From: Serratia sp. H1w
GTDB taxonomy: Bacteria; Pseudomonadota; Gammaproteobacteria; Enterobacterales; Enterobacteriaceae
Length of the DNA stretch: 64,000 nt
Assembly: GCF_000633355.1 (NCBI RefSeq)
Contig: NZ_AYMQ01000087.1
Location: 1 to 64,000 of the forward strand
Direction of reading: 5' to 3'
Shown piece after piece: positions 16,550 through 26,919 of this stretch (the stretch's first letter is position 1; each line of letters begins with the position of its first letter). The translations under genes and the position numbers were made by a program. The notes beneath the pieces were generated by a model. That model was not told the DNA's origin. It worked only from the letters and a program-made list of their open reading frames with translations, and searched no databases.

Positions 16550-17704
16550 ATGGATCAATTCCTGCCTTTTTCACGCCCGGCGATTGGGGATGAAGAAATT
16601 GCGGCGGTAGAAAAGGTGTTGCGTTCCGGCTGGATCACCACCGGGCCGCAAAATCAGCAGTTGGAAAGTGAGTTTTGCCGCACCTTTGGCTGTAAGCATG
16701 CGGTGGCCGTCTGTTCTGCAACGGCAGGTATGCATATCACCTTGATGGCACTGGGTATCGGGCCGGGTGATGAAGTGATCACTCCCTCTCAGACCTGGGT
16801 GTCCACCCTCAATATGATCGAATTGCTTGGCGCTACGCCGGTGATGATCGATATTGACCGTGATACCTTGATGGTCAGCGCGGCGGATGTTGAAGCCGCT
16901 ATCACCGCACGTACCAAAGCAATTATTCCCGTTCACTATGCAGGCGCGCCATTACCGATGGATGCGTTACGCGATGTGGCACAACGCCACAACATCCCCC
17001 TGATTGAAGATGCGGCTCATGCCGTGGGCGCTCGTTTCAATGGTGAATGGGTGGGCGCGCGTGGTACCGCGATCTTCTCTTTCCACGCCATCAAGAACCT
17101 GACCTGTGCCGAAGGTGGCCTGATCGCCACCGATGATGATGAATTGGCCGATCGCGTCCGTTGCCTGAAATTCCACGGCCTGGGCGTTGATGCATTCGAT
17201 CGTCAACTGCAAGGGCGTAAGCCGCAGGCTGAAGTGGTTGAACCTGGCTATAAATACAACCTGTCCGATATTCACGCGGCAATCGCCGTGGTGCAGTTGG
17301 CGCGGTTGCCAGAACTGAATGCCCGGCGCAAGGTGCTGGCGGAACGTTACCTGGCTGCGCTGAAAGACTCACCTTTCCAACCGTTGGGGTTGCCAGATTA
17401 CCCGCACGATCACGCCTGGCATCTGTTTATGGTGCGTGTTGACGCCCAGCGCTGTGGTATTGAACGTGATCAACTGATGGAACGGTTGAAAGAAGTCGGC
17501 GTGGGTACCGGCCTGCATTTCCGCGCGGCGCATACGCAAAAATTTTATCGTGAGCGTTACCCACAGTTGTCACTGCCCAATACCGAATGGAACTCGGCAC
17601 GTCTGTGTACTTTACCGCTGTTCCCGGATATGACCGAAGCCGATGTCGATCGCGTGGTCAATGCCCTGTCTTCCATTTTGGAGTCTTCTAGTGTCCCGCG
17701 TTGA
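16550..17704 (+). CDS. arnB: UDP-4-keto-pentose aminotransferase ArnB
   Basis: ArnB uses PLP and glutamate to convert UDP-4-keto-arabinose to UDP-4-amino-4-deoxy-L-arabinose, the third step of L-Ara4N synthesis for lipid A. The 384-residue protein is a DegT/DnrJ/EryC1-fold aminotransferase. The PLP lysine is Lys182 in [13 protein letters not shown], and the sugar- and cofactor-binding motifs SGWITTGPQ (26-34) and EDAAHAVG (153-160) are present. I chose ATG 16550 because E. coli ArnB begins there; the frame is open to 16445. It is the first gene of arnBCADTEF, and arnC begins within its 3' end. Confidence 0.95.
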   Translation: MDQFLPFSRPAIGDEEIAAVEKVLRSGWITTGPQNQQLESEFCRTFGCKHAVAVCSATAGMHITLMALGIGPGDEVITPSQTWVSTLNMIELLGATPVMIDIDRDTLMVSAADVEAAITARTKAIIPVHYAGAPLPMDALRDVAQRHNIPLIEDAAHAVGARFNGEWVGARGTAIFSFHAIKNLTCAEGGLIATDDDELADRVRCLKFHGLGVDAFDRQLQGRKPQAEVVEPGYKYNLSDIHAAIAVVQLARLPELNARRKVLAERYLAALKDSPFQPLGLPDYPHDHAWHLFMVRVDAQRCGIERDQLMERLKEVGVGTGLHFRAAHTQKFYRERYPQLSLPNTEWNSARLCTLPLFPDMTEADVDRVVNALSSILESSSVPR

Positions 17705-18671
17705 ACCCATTAGCAAAGTTTCGGTGGTGATCCCGGTGTTCAACGAGCAGGAGAGTTTGCCTGCCTTGTTGGAACGCACCACCGCCGCCTGTAAGCAGTT
17801 ACTGCAACCGTATGAAATTATCCTGGTTGATGATGGCAGTAGCGATGACTCCGCTGCTATGCTGACCGCTGCAGCGGAACAACCGGGCAGTTGCATTATT
17901 GCCGTGTTGCTGAACCGCAACTACGGCCAGCATTCCGCCATTATGGCGGGCTTCAATCAGGTCAGCGGCGATCTGGTGATCACCCTGGATGCCGATCTGC
18001 AAAACCCGCCGGAGGAAATTCCCCGTCTGGTCAGCGTTGCGGAAGAGGGTTATGACGTGGTGGGCACCGTGCGTGCCAATCGTCAGGATTCCTGGTTCCG
18101 TAAAACCGCCTCACGCATGATCAACCTGATGATCCAGCGCGCCACCGGCAAATCCATGGGCGACTATGGATGTATGCTGCGTGCCTATCGCCGCCACATT
18201 ATTGACGCGATGCTGCACTGCCATGAGCGCAGCACTTTTATTCCGATCCTGGCCAACACCTTTGCTCGCCGCACTACGGAGATCGAGGTACGCCACGCCG
18301 AGCGCGAGTTCGGTGACTCCAAGTACAGCCTGATGAAGCTGATCAACCTGATGTATGACCTGATCACCTGTCTGACCACGACGCCGCTGCGTCTGCTCAG
18401 CGTGGTGGGCAGTGTGATCGCGCTGTCAGGCTTCGTGCTGGCGGTGCTGTTGATCGTGTTGCGCTTGATCCTGGGGCCTGAATGGGCGGCAGGTGGGGTC
18501 TTCACGCTGTTTGCGGTGCTATTCACCTTTATCGGTGCACAGTTTGTCGGTATGGGATTGTTAGGGGAGTACATCGGCCGGATTTATAACGATGTCCGTG
18601 CTCGTCCCCGCTATTTTGTCCAGAAAGTGGTTGGCGCCAAGCCGACCCAAAATACTCAGGAAGAAGAATGA
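17691..18671 (+). CDS. arnC: Undecaprenyl-phosphate Ara4FN transferase ArnC
   Basis: ArnC is a membrane-bound GT2 glycosyltransferase that moves formylated Ara4N from UDP to undecaprenyl phosphate on the cytoplasmic face. The 326-residue protein has [15 protein letters not shown] near 10-24, the metal-binding DAD in [14 protein letters not shown] near 100-113, and two C-terminal membrane helices at about 235-310. The start is GTG 17691, supported by TTGGAG upstream and by the family N-terminus, and lies 14 bases inside arnB. The stop overlaps the arnA start. Confidence 0.94.
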   Translation: MSRVEPISKVSVVIPVFNEQESLPALLERTTAACKQLLQPYEIILVDDGSSDDSAAMLTAAAEQPGSCIIAVLLNRNYGQHSAIMAGFNQVSGDLVITLDADLQNPPEEIPRLVSVAEEGYDVVGTVRANRQDSWFRKTASRMINLMIQRATGKSMGDYGCMLRAYRRHIIDAMLHCHERSTFIPILANTFARRTTEIEVRHAEREFGDSKYSLMKLINLMYDLITCLTTTPLRLLSVVGSVIALSGFVLAVLLIVLRLILGPEWAAGGVFTLFAVLFTFIGAQFVGMGLLGEYIGRIYNDVRARPRYFVQKVVGAKPTQNTQEEE

Positions 18672-20653
18672 TGAAAGCTATCGTATTTGCTTACCATGAT
18701 ATCGGCTGCGCAGGTTTGCAAGCGCTGACAGAAGCGGGCTATGACGTGCAGGCCGTGTTTACCCATACCGAAGATCCAGGTGAGAACAACTTCTTCTCTT
18801 CCGTTGCTCGTCTGGGGGCCGAGCTGGAGTTGCCGGTGTATGCGCCGGAAGACGTGAATCATCCGCTGTGGGTGGAACGTATCCGTGAGCTGCAACCGGA
18901 TATCATCTTCTCATTCTATTACCGCAATATGCTGAGCGAAGAGATCTTGTCGCTGGCCCCTAAAGGCGGGTTCAACCTGCATGGTTCACTGTTGCCACGC
19001 TACCGTGGCCGCGCGCCAATCAACTGGGCGCTGGTGAACGGCGAAACAGAAACTGGCGCAACACTGCACAAGATGGTCAAACGCCCGGACGCTGGTGATA
19101 TCGTCGGTCAGCATAAGGTCGCGATTGCCGATAATGACACCGCGTTGACGCTGCACAAGAAAGTATTGGAAGCGGCTCAAATCGTATTGAAAGAGCAACT
19201 GCCGAAACTGAAAAACGGCACCGCGAAGCTGACCGCTCAGAATGAAGCGGATTCCAGCTACTTCGGCCGCCGTACCGCTGCCGATGGTGAGATCCTGTGG
19301 CACAAATCTGCCCGTGAAATCAACAATCTGGTGCGCGCCGTTACCGAACCTTATCCAGGTGCATTCAGCTACCTGGGCCAGCGCAAGGTGATCGTTTGGC
19401 GCACACGTGTGCTAGATACTGCACACGATAAGCAGCCGGGTACGGTGCTGAGCACGACGCCACTGGTGATCGCATGTGGTGAAGGGGCGCTGGAAATCGT
19501 TGCTGGTCAGAGCGAGTCAGGCTTGTATGTGCAGGGTAGCCGTCTGGCGCTGGAAATGGGCATGGTGACCGACGTGCGTCTGGCCGCCAAGCCTAGCTCC
19601 GTGATGAAACGCCGGACCCGCGTGCTGATCCTGGGCGTGAACGGCTTTATCGGCAACCACCTCACCGAGCGCCTGCTGCGCGAAGATCGTTATGATATCT
19701 ACGGCCTGGACATCGGTTCTGATGCTATCAGCCGTTTCCTGGATAACCCGCGCTTCCACTTTGTGGAAGGGGATATCAGCATCCACTCCGAGTGGATCGA
19801 ATATCACATCAAGAAGTGCGACGTGGTACTGCCGTTGGTAGCGATCGCCACGCCGATCGAATACACCCGTAACCCGCTGCGCGTTTTCGAGTTGGATTTC
19901 GAAGAAAACCTGAAAATCGTCCGCGACTGTGTGAAATACAACAAACGCATCATCTTCCCGTCCACCTCCGAAGTGTATGGCATGTGTGACGATAAAGAGT
20001 TTGATGAGGACACCTCACGTCTAATCGTCGGGCCAATCAACAAACAGCGTTGGATCTATTCGGTCTCCAAGCAATTGCTGGATCGGGTGATCTGGGCCTA
20101 TGGGGCTAAAGAAGGTCTTAAATTTACGCTGTTCCGTCCATTTAACTGGATGGGACCACGCCTGGACAACCTGGATGCGGCGCGTATCGGTTCTTCCCGC
20201 GCGATCACCCAGTTGATCCTGAACCTGGTTGAAGGTTCTCCGATCAAACTGGTGGACGGTGGGGCGCAGAAACGTTGCTTTACCGATATCAACGACGGTA
20301 TCGAAGCGCTGTACCGCATAATTGAAAACCGCGACGGCCAGTGCGATGGGCAGATCGTCAACATCGGTAACCCGACCAATGAAGCCAGTATTCGTGAATT
20401 GGCGGAAATGTTGCTGGCCAGCTTCAACGAGCATCCGCTGCGCGGCAATTTCCCACCGTTTGCCGGTTTCAAGGATGTGGAAAGCAGCAGCTACTACGGC
20501 AAAGGGTATCAGGATGTTGAGCACCGTACGCCAAGCATCAAGAACGCGCGCCGCCTGCTGGGCTGGCAGCCGACCATTGCCATGCAGCAGACCATTGCCG
20601 AGACGCTGGACTACTTCCTGCGCACCACGGTAAAGGAAGGTGATGGTGCATGA
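18671..20653 (+). CDS. arnA: Bifunctional formyltransferase/decarboxylase ArnA
   Basis: ArnA has two enzymes in one chain. The C-terminal NAD-dependent domain decarboxylates UDP-glucuronic acid to UDP-4-keto-pentose, and the N-terminal domain formylates UDP-Ara4N using N10-formyl-tetrahydrofolate. The formyltransferase triad Asn102, His104 and Asp140 is visible in FNLHGS and KRPDAGD. The decarboxylase Rossmann motif [10 protein letters not shown] starts near 320, and the catalytic FPSTSEVYG lies near 430. ATG 18671 gives 660 residues, the E. coli length; an ATG one codon upstream is also possible. It overlaps both neighbours by a few bases. Confidence 0.96.
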   Translation: MKAIVFAYHDIGCAGLQALTEAGYDVQAVFTHTEDPGENNFFSSVARLGAELELPVYAPEDVNHPLWVERIRELQPDIIFSFYYRNMLSEEILSLAPKGGFNLHGSLLPRYRGRAPINWALVNGETETGATLHKMVKRPDAGDIVGQHKVAIADNDTALTLHKKVLEAAQIVLKEQLPKLKNGTAKLTAQNEADSSYFGRRTAADGEILWHKSAREINNLVRAVTEPYPGAFSYLGQRKVIVWRTRVLDTAHDKQPGTVLSTTPLVIACGEGALEIVAGQSESGLYVQGSRLALEMGMVTDVRLAAKPSSVMKRRTRVLILGVNGFIGNHLTERLLREDRYDIYGLDIGSDAISRFLDNPRFHFVEGDISIHSEWIEYHIKKCDVVLPLVAIATPIEYTRNPLRVFELDFEENLKIVRDCVKYNKRIIFPSTSEVYGMCDDKEFDEDTSRLIVGPINKQRWIYSVSKQLLDRVIWAYGAKEGLKFTLFRPFNWMGPRLDNLDAARIGSSRAITQLILNLVEGSPIKLVDGGAQKRCFTDINDGIEALYRIIENRDGQCDGQIVNIGNPTNEASIRELAEMLLASFNEHPLRGNFPPFAGFKDVESSSYYGKGYQDVEHRTPSIKNARRLLGWQPTIAMQQTIAETLDYFLRTTVKEGDGA

Positions 20654-21561
20654 AGAAGGTCGGCCTGCGAGTTGATGTAGACACCTTTAGCGGTACCCGT
20701 GAAGGGGTAACGCGCCTGCTGGAACTGTTTGCCAAATACGATATTCAGGCCAGCTTCTTCTTCAGCGTCGGGCCGGACAACATGGGGCGCCACTTGTGGC
20801 GCCTGCTTCGTCCTCAGTTCCTGCTGAAAATGTTACGTTCCAAGGCCGCATCGCTGTATGGCTGGGATATCCTGCTGGCGGGTACTGCCTGGCCGGGCCG
20901 GAATATCTCTCGATCTTTGGGGCCGCTGATGAAGCGTACGCTGGAGATGGGCCACGAGGTGGGATTGCACGCTTGGGATCACCAAGGCTGGCAGGCCAAG
21001 GTGGGGCAGTGGTCAAAAGCAGAGCTGGCCCAGCAGGTTCAGTTGGGTGTCGATGCGTTGACAAACGCGACCGGTGAACCGGTGCGGTGTTCGGCGGTAG
21101 CGGGTTGGCGTGCCGATCAGCGCGTGGTGGAGGTGAAGCAAGATTTTGCTTTTCAGTACAACAGCGATTGTCGTGGCACCCATCCTTTCCGTCCGCTATT
21201 AGAGAACGGCCAACCCGGCACGGTGCAAATCCCCGTGACGTTGCCCACCTTTGACGAGGTGATTGGCCGTGAGACCAGTATGGCGGACTTCAATGACTAT
21301 ATTCTGCAAGCGATAGGCAACGATCGCGGTGTGCCGGTGTACACCATTCACACCGAAGTGGAAGGCATGTCGCAGTCGGCGATGTTCGAACAGCTGTTAC
21401 AGCGAGCCAAACAGCAGGGCATTGAGTTCTGTCCTCTGAATGCATTACTGCCGCAAGACGTAGCATCATTGCCGTTAGGCCGTATTACACGAGCGCCGTT
21501 TCCTGGCCGAGAAGGCTGGTTAGGTTGTCAAACCGAAGTTGGGGGAAAAGACGTTACATGA
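20650..21561 (+). CDS. arnD: Deformylase ArnD
   Basis: ArnD removes the formyl group from undecaprenyl-phosphate-Ara4FN, making the pathway irreversible. The 303-residue protein is a polysaccharide-deacetylase-fold enzyme. It starts [18 protein letters not shown], with the metal- and catalysis-related VDVDT at 8-12, and has [14 protein letters not shown] near 100-113, the NodB-type His pair region. ATGA overlaps join it to arnA before and arnT after. Confidence 0.95.
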   Translation: MKKVGLRVDVDTFSGTREGVTRLLELFAKYDIQASFFFSVGPDNMGRHLWRLLRPQFLLKMLRSKAASLYGWDILLAGTAWPGRNISRSLGPLMKRTLEMGHEVGLHAWDHQGWQAKVGQWSKAELAQQVQLGVDALTNATGEPVRCSAVAGWRADQRVVEVKQDFAFQYNSDCRGTHPFRPLLENGQPGTVQIPVTLPTFDEVIGRETSMADFNDYILQAIGNDRGVPVYTIHTEVEGMSQSAMFEQLLQRAKQQGIEFCPLNALLPQDVASLPLGRITRAPFPGREGWLGCQTEVGGKDVT

Positions 21562-23222
21562 AAGCGCTGAAAGGAACCTGGGCCATCGTATTGGCCATTT
21601 TTTTTGCCCTGGTCTATCTGCTGCCGCTTAATGGGCGGCTGCTATGGCAGCCGGATGAAACCCGCTATGCCGAGATTAGTCGTGAAATGCTGGCGCGTGG
21701 GGATTGGGTGGTCCCTCATCTGCTTGGCCTGCGCTACTTTGAAAAACCAGTCGCTGGATACTGGTTCAATAACATCAGCCAATGGCTGTTCGGTGACAGC
21801 AACTTTGCCGTGCGATTTGGCTCGGTATTCAGCACTGGCATGACCGCCTTGCTGATTTTTGCCCTGGCCTGGCTGATGTGGAAAAACGCGCGTCGTGCCT
21901 ACCTGTCGGTGCTGATCTTCCTGTCGATGGTGCTGGTATTCAGCATCGGTACTTACAGCGTACTCGATCCGATGATCTCACTATGGCTGACTGCGGCTAT
22001 GGTCAGCTACTACCTGACGCTGAAAGCCACGACCACCAAAGGTAAGTTGGGCGGCTATGTGCTGCTTGGCCTGGCCTGCGGTATGGGCTTTATGACCAAA
22101 GGATTTCTGGCGCTGGCGGTACCGGTGATTGCCGTGATCCCGATCGTGATCCAGCAACGCAAAGTCAAAGACCTGTTCTGCTATGGGCCGGTGGCGATTG
22201 TGGTGGCGGTATTGCTCAGCCTGCCTTGGGCGTTGGCGGTAGCGCTACGTGAACCTGACTATTGGAATTACTTCTTCTGGGTGGAGCATATTCAGCGCTT
22301 TGCCGAAGACAATGCCCAGCATAAGGCTCCCTTCTGGTATTACCTTCCGATCCTGATCGCTGCGGTATTGCCGTGGCTGGGATTATTGCCAGGCTCACTG
22401 CTCAAGGGATGGCGTGAACGCGTCCAGCGCCCTGAGCTGTTCTTCCTGTTGAGCTGGGTCGTGATGCCGCTGATTTTCTTCAGTATCGCCAAAGGCAAGT
22501 TGCCGACCTATATTCTGCCATGCATGGCACCGTTAGCCCTGCTGATGGCGGCCTACGCCGAGGACTGTGTTGGTCAACTGCGTACCAGGGTATTCAAGGT
22601 TAACGCCGTACTGAACGGTCTGTTTGGCCTGATCGGTATTATTGCGTTGCTGTTGATCGGTTCCGGTGCGTTACCTAAAGTGCACCTGTTTACCGCCGAT
22701 GAGTGGCCGAAAATCGTGCTTGGCCTGATTGCCTTTGGGGGGTGGTTGCTGTTTGCCGTGGTTTCCGCACGGGATAACGCTAAACGCTGGACCTGGGCGG
22801 CCGCTTGCCCGCTGCTGCTTTGCCTGTTGATTGGCTATGCCATTCCACAGCAGGTGACCGACTCCAAGCTGCCGCAAAATTTCGCCCGTGACAATATGGC
22901 CACGCTCAGTCAGAGCCGGTTTGTGTTGGCCGATCGCGTGGGTATCGCCGCTGGCCTCGCCTGGGAACTGAAACGCAGCGATGTGTTGATGTACGGTGAG
23001 AAGGGCGAGATCGCCTATGGCTTGGCTTATCCTGATGCTAAAGGTCACTATATCGGCGAGGAAGATTTTGCCGGCTGGTTGGCGCAGGCTCGCAAGCAAG
23101 GGGACGTATCGTTGGTGATGCAACTCTCCCGTGGTGAGCATGTGCCGACAGATTTGCCAACGCCAGACAGCGTGGTCGAGATGCATCGCATGGCATTGGT
23201 ATGGTATAAGCAGCAGCCATGA
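21558..23222 (+). CDS. arnT: Lipid A aminoarabinose transferase ArnT
   Basis: ArnT transfers L-Ara4N from undecaprenyl phosphate to lipid A phosphates at the periplasmic face of the inner membrane, giving resistance to polymyxin and cationic peptides. The 554-residue GT83 protein has about twelve hydrophobic helices and the conserved periplasmic loop [14 protein letters not shown] at about 35-48 (acidic catalytic or metal region), followed by [23 protein letters not shown] 21558 overlaps the arnD stop. Confidence 0.95.
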   Translation: MKALKGTWAIVLAIFFALVYLLPLNGRLLWQPDETRYAEISREMLARGDWVVPHLLGLRYFEKPVAGYWFNNISQWLFGDSNFAVRFGSVFSTGMTALLIFALAWLMWKNARRAYLSVLIFLSMVLVFSIGTYSVLDPMISLWLTAAMVSYYLTLKATTTKGKLGGYVLLGLACGMGFMTKGFLALAVPVIAVIPIVIQQRKVKDLFCYGPVAIVVAVLLSLPWALAVALREPDYWNYFFWVEHIQRFAEDNAQHKAPFWYYLPILIAAVLPWLGLLPGSLLKGWRERVQRPELFFLLSWVVMPLIFFSIAKGKLPTYILPCMAPLALLMAAYAEDCVGQLRTRVFKVNAVLNGLFGLIGIIALLLIGSGALPKVHLFTADEWPKIVLGLIAFGGWLLFAVVSARDNAKRWTWAAACPLLLCLLIGYAIPQQVTDSKLPQNFARDNMATLSQSRFVLADRVGIAAGLAWELKRSDVLMYGEKGEIAYGLAYPDAKGHYIGEEDFAGWLAQARKQGDVSLVMQLSRGEHVPTDLPTPDSVVEMHRMALVWYKQQP

Positions 23223-23563
23223 TGGCGTATTTATTGGTGATCCTGGTTAGCCTGTTCACCTGTGCGGGGCAACTGTGTCAGAAGCAGGCGGCCCTTCGCT
23301 GGCAACAGGCAACCGCACGGCGGTGGGTTATAACGCTGCGCTGGTTGGCGCTGGCGGTGTTGCTATTGGGGCTGGGCATGTTGGTGTGGCTCACGGTGTT
23401 GCAGCGTATGCCGCTCAGCGTGGCCTATCCGATGCTGAGCCTCAATTTTGTCCTGGTGACACTGGCAGCACGTTGGTTGTTTAATGAACCGACCACGCTG
23501 CGCCATTGGTGCGGCGTGGCGTCAATCATTCTGGGGATCCTGCTGATGAGTCTGCAATCATGA
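23219..23563 (+). CDS. arnE: Aminoarabinose flippase subunit ArnE
   Basis: ArnE, with ArnF, is thought to flip undecaprenyl-phosphate-Ara4N across the inner membrane. The 114-residue protein has four hydrophobic helices of the EamA/SMR type and the motif [27 protein letters not shown] near 65-91. It overlaps arnT and arnF by four bases each. Confidence 0.93.
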   Translation: MMAYLLVILVSLFTCAGQLCQKQAALRWQQATARRWVITLRWLALAVLLLGLGMLVWLTVLQRMPLSVAYPMLSLNFVLVTLAARWLFNEPTTLRHWCGVASIILGILLMSLQS

Positions 23564-23952
23564 AAGGCTATCTTTGGGGCGCAGCCAGCGTCCTGCTGGT
23601 CACGCTGGCCCAGTTGCTGATGAAATGGGGCATGGGGCAGATCCCGCTGTTGTCCTTTGCCGATGTCACCTGGCCGTTAATCAATCATTATGGTTTGGCT
23701 CTGCTTGCGGTAGCTATCGGTATCTTCGGCTATGCGTTATCGATGCTGTGCTGGTTCTTTGCGCTCCATTATCTGCCGTTGAACCGGGCCTATCCGCTGT
23801 TGAGCGTCAGCTATGCGCTGGTCTATCTGGCCGCGGTGATCTTGCCCTGGTTTAATGAATCGGCGACCTTGCTCAGAACGCTTGGGACGCTGTTTATCCT
23901 GTTTGGCGTCTGGCTGATTAACAGCCATGGGGCGGAAAAAAACCATCAATAG
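23560..23952 (+). CDS. arnF: Aminoarabinose flippase subunit ArnF
   Basis: ArnF is the partner of ArnE. The 130-residue protein has four membrane helices and the sister motif [28 protein letters not shown] near 74-101. I took ATG 23560, which overlaps the arnE stop; the frame is open to 23506. It ends the arn operon. No strong terminator follows in the 150 bases before nlpC. Confidence 0.93.
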   Translation: MKGYLWGAASVLLVTLAQLLMKWGMGQIPLLSFADVTWPLINHYGLALLAVAIGIFGYALSMLCWFFALHYLPLNRAYPLLSVSYALVYLAAVILPWFNESATLLRTLGTLFILFGVWLINSHGAEKNHQ

Positions 23953-24102
23953 CGTAAAAAACGCGAGTAGCGCGATTATCTCGTTCACAATACTTGCCTT
24001 TTTCCCGACTTGAGCGATAAATTAACGCCAGACAGCATTCTCCTTAACTGGGGTGGCAGGGTGAAATATCCGGTTAGGCGTTCAAGTGAAGGGAAAAATG
24101 CG

Positions 24103-24561
24103 ATGCGCATGTGGTTTCTATTAGCCAGTTTGATCCTCGCCGGTTGCAGCAGCCATGCGCCGCCGCCGAGTGGCCGTTTATCCGACTCCATCGTGGTAGT
24201 CGCGCAATTGAATGAGCAACTGCGTCAATGGTATGGCACCCCGTATCGCTACGGCGGGCTGGACCGCGGCGGGGTAGACTGTTCCGGCTTTGTTTATCGT
24301 ACCTTCCGCGATCGTTTTGATATGCAACTACCACGCTCTACCGAGCAGCAAACCGGAGTGGGAACCAAAGTCTCGCGTGATGAGCTGATGCCTGGGGATC
24401 TGGTGTTCTTCAAAACCGGCAGCGGTGAGAACGGCCTGCATGTGGGTATCTACGATACCAACGACGAGTTTATCCATGCCTCGACCAGCAAAGGCGTGAT
24501 GCGCTCCTCACTGAATAACGTTTACTGGCGCAAGGTGTACTGGCAGGCGCGCCGGATTTAA
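24103..24561 (+). CDS. nlpC: Lipoprotein peptidase NlpC
   Basis: NlpC is the founding member of the NlpC/P60 cysteine peptidases that cut cell-wall peptides. The 152-residue protein has a lipobox LILAGC with lipidated Cys15, and the catalytic Cys60 (DCSGF), His113 (LHVGIY) and His125 (FIHAS). GAAGGG before ATG 24103 supports the start. In E. coli nlpC directly follows btuD; here the arn operon separates them. Confidence 0.95.
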   Translation: MRMWFLLASLILAGCSSHAPPPSGRLSDSIVVVAQLNEQLRQWYGTPYRYGGLDRGGVDCSGFVYRTFRDRFDMQLPRSTEQQTGVGTKVSRDELMPGDLVFFKTGSGENGLHVGIYDTNDEFIHASTSKGVMRSSLNNVYWRKVYWQARRI

Positions 24562-24618
24562 CGCCCCAAATCACCTATCTGGTGTATGATGGCAGTACTG
24601 CATGATGAGATGACTGCC

Positions 24619-25632
24619 ATGAATTCCTTACGTTTATTAATTTCCGACTCCTACGATCCCTGGTTTAATCTGGCGGTAGAAGAGTGCATCTTCCGCGAAA
24701 TGACCACACAAAAAATCCTCTTCCTGTGGCGTAATGCCGAAACCGTGGTCATTGGTCAATCGCAGAACCCGTGGAAAGAGTGCAATACCCGGCGGATGGA
24801 ACAGGATGGCATTCGGCTGGCACGGCGCAGCAGCGGTGGTGGGGCGGTGTTTCACGATCTGGGCAATACCTGCTTTACCTTTATGGCCGGTAAACCCGGC
24901 TATGACAAAACCGTTTCTACCGGCATTATTCTGGCGGCGCTAAAACAGCTGGGGGTTAATGCAACGGCATCCGGGCGTAACGATCTGGTGGTAGAAACGA
25001 CCGATGGCGTGCGCAAGATTTCCGGCTCAGCCTACCGCGAAACCCAGGATCGTGGCTTTCATCATGGCACGTTGTTGCTCAATGCCGATCTCAATCGTCT
25101 GGCGGATTACCTCAACCCCGATCCGAAAAAATTGCAGGCGAAGGGGATCACCTCCGTGCGTTCCAGAGTCGCCAACCTGGCCGAGTTTGTGCCAGAGATC
25201 GACCATCAACAAGTTTGTGACGCCGTCATTCAGGCATTCTTCGCCCATTATGGTGAAACGGCGCAGCCGGAAGTGATCTCGCCGGATGTGTTCCCAGACT
25301 TGCCCGATTTTGCCCAACAATTTGCCAAGCAGAGCAGCTGGGAATGGAATTTTGGCAAAGCACCCGCGTTTAGCCACTTGCTGAATGAACGTTTTACCTG
25401 GGGGGGCGTGGATATCTTCTTTGATGTTGAGAAGGGCGCGATTGTACGTGCACAGATCTTCACCGATAGCCTGAATCCTGCACCATTACAGACCTTGGCC
25501 GAAAAGCTGGTGGGATGTGCCTATCGCAGTGAGGCTCTGGCAGAATGCTGTGCGCAATTGGTAGCGCAGTACCCGCAGCAGGAAAATGAACTTGGCGAAC
25601 TGCGGCGCTGGTTGTTGGAAACCATCAAGTAG
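24619..25632 (+). CDS. lplA: Lipoate-protein ligase LplA
   Basis: LplA activates free lipoate with ATP and attaches it to lipoyl domains of the 2-oxoacid dehydrogenases and glycine cleavage protein. The 337-residue protein closely follows E. coli LplA (338). Landmarks are [12 protein letters not shown] at 69-80, the conserved Lys133 in [12 protein letters not shown], and a C-terminal accessory domain from about 250. I chose ATG 24619, which begins [16 protein letters not shown]. In E. coli lplA is elsewhere, so its place between nlpC and ydiV is a lineage rearrangement. Confidence 0.95.
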   Translation: MNSLRLLISDSYDPWFNLAVEECIFREMTTQKILFLWRNAETVVIGQSQNPWKECNTRRMEQDGIRLARRSSGGGAVFHDLGNTCFTFMAGKPGYDKTVSTGIILAALKQLGVNATASGRNDLVVETTDGVRKISGSAYRETQDRGFHHGTLLLNADLNRLADYLNPDPKKLQAKGITSVRSRVANLAEFVPEIDHQQVCDAVIQAFFAHYGETAQPEVISPDVFPDLPDFAQQFAKQSSWEWNFGKAPAFSHLLNERFTWGGVDIFFDVEKGAIVRAQIFTDSLNPAPLQTLAEKLVGCAYRSEALAECCAQLVAQYPQQENELGELRRWLLETIK

Positions 25633-25670
25633 TTCTCTCGGATGTCCTTTTTGGGATTTTTATTAATTAA

Positions 25671-25696
25671 ATCAGGTGATCGCCGTATCACCTGAT
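25671..25696. repeat. Perfect 10-bp inverted repeat downstream of lplA
   Basis: ATCAGGTGAT (25671-25680) and ATCACCTGAT (25687-25696) flank a six-base loop. There is no clear T run on either side, so it may be a weak terminator, an operator or an mRNA-stabilising hairpin. The rest of the 298-base lplA-ydiV gap is AT-rich and holds nothing else I can support. Confidence 0.6.
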
Positions 25697-25930
25697 AGTG
25701 TTAAGCCAAAAATAATTCCCACAAACAATAAGGCCATTAATTTTTAATGCTTCATGCAACAAACTAAATTAACTTACCCAACAGTCGAGCAAAAAAACAT
25801 CGCTCAAATTATCAATTACTTGGCAGTGTTGGCATAATCACATTACAACTTTTGAACAATGGTCAGGGATTGATCGGTAAAACTTATTGTTATACGATGG
25901 CTTGCACGCCATTAAGCCGCTGGCATTAAA

Positions 25931-26668
25931 ATGAATATTCAATCGGACGTTGAATTTATTAGTCAGTATGTGTTCCTGCCGATTTATTCCATGACAGGAA
26001 AGTTGCTGGCGGTGGAACTGCTCACCCGTTTCACTGGCTCGGGTGGCAACCTTGCGATGCCTACAGAGATCGGAGTCCGGTTATTATCCCCGCAACAAAG
26101 GATTGAATTATTCAACGACCAGGTCACGCTGGCTGAAAAGCACGCGCCGTGGTTTGTGGCTAATGGGGTGTCATTGACCATTAATGTCGAAGAAACGGTG
26201 GTCGATTGGCTGCTTGGCAACCAGGATCAACGCCTGCGGGTGCAGCAATTAGCGTTTATTGCCTTTGAAATTAATGAGAGTTTCCCCAACCTTTCCGCCG
26301 GGAAAGACAACGGGAAAATCCGCTTGTTAAGTGACTACTTTACGCTGTGGCTCGATGGTTTCGGTTCTGGCAAAGCGACGCTGACCGCGCTGTACGATGG
26401 TTTATTTGACTATGTCAAAGTCGACAAACGCTTTTATTGGCAATTGTTTACCCAACAGGGATATGACCTGGTTATCGATTCACTGCTCAAGAATATCAAT
26501 CAACTTTGTAAGGGAGTTATTGTCTGCGGTATTGAGAAACACGAGTACTTCAATAAATTGACCAACACCGGTGTTTTAGGGCTACAGGGGTTTTTATGGC
26601 CTGCCATCAGTGTGGATAATCTGAGTTCTCTACGCAGGATCGCCGAAGAGTTCGAGAATAATAACTGA
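25931..26668 (+). CDS. ydiV: Degenerate EAL-domain regulator, YdiV-like
   Basis: This 245-residue protein is a single EAL domain like E. coli YdiV/RflP, which binds FlhD and targets the flagellar master regulator for degradation rather than cleaving c-di-GMP. The EAL motif reads ELL at 29-31, the DDFG motif reads DGFGSG at 142-147 (second Asp lost), and the EGVE position reads CGIE at 199-202. KVDK at 163-166 and LQGFLWP at 218-224 are kept. These losses suggest that the phosphodiesterase activity is absent. Its place between nlpC and selO matches E. coli, where the order is nlpC-ydiV-ydiU. A role in motility control is inferred from the family. Confidence 0.85.
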   Translation: MNIQSDVEFISQYVFLPIYSMTGKLLAVELLTRFTGSGGNLAMPTEIGVRLLSPQQRIELFNDQVTLAEKHAPWFVANGVSLTINVEETVVDWLLGNQDQRLRVQQLAFIAFEINESFPNLSAGKDNGKIRLLSDYFTLWLDGFGSGKATLTALYDGLFDYVKVDKRFYWQLFTQQGYDLVIDSLLKNINQLCKGVIVCGIEKHEYFNKLTNTGVLGLQGFLWPAISVDNLSSLRRIAEEFENNN

Positions 26669-26705
26669 CTTTCTGGCTTACACACCGGGGTAAAGAGTGG
26701 ACTGG

Positions 26706-26816
26706 ATGATTTTTACCGTGATCCCAGCGCTGATTATTATTGTGGCCTTATCGTTGATAAAGCACTTTAACCAGACACGCAATAAATCTTTAAAAGGTTC
26801 TCGGCGCCGCCGATAA
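26706..26816 (+). CDS. Predicted 36-residue small membrane protein
   Basis: An open frame from ATG 26706 to TAA 26816 encodes [18 protein letters not shown], a single hydrophobic helix, followed by a polar basic tail ending in SRRRR. A GAGTGG element a few bases upstream could serve as a ribosome-binding site. It lies between ydiV and selO on the same strand and is followed by a hairpin. The topology (hydrophobic N-terminus, positive tail) is typical of small inner-membrane proteins. I do not recognise a family. Confidence 0.5.
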   Translation: MIFTVIPALIIIVALSLIKHFNQTRNKSLKGSRRRR

Positions 26817-26824
26817 GCCTGTTA

Positions 26825-26854
26825 CGCCCTCTGCCAGTAAAGCAGGGGGGCGTT
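26825..26854 (+). terminator. Possible terminator before selO
   Basis: CGCCCTCTGC (26825-26834) can pair with GCAGGGGGGCG (26842-26852), with one G-T pair or bulge, across a seven-base loop. It is followed by TTCTCC, so the T tract is poor. Confidence 0.45.
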
Positions 26855-26919
26855 CTCCCTGCAATTCCTCCGTGTTAATTCGCCTCGGCAAGCTCTACAC
26901 TGACAGTGATGGAGGGCCT

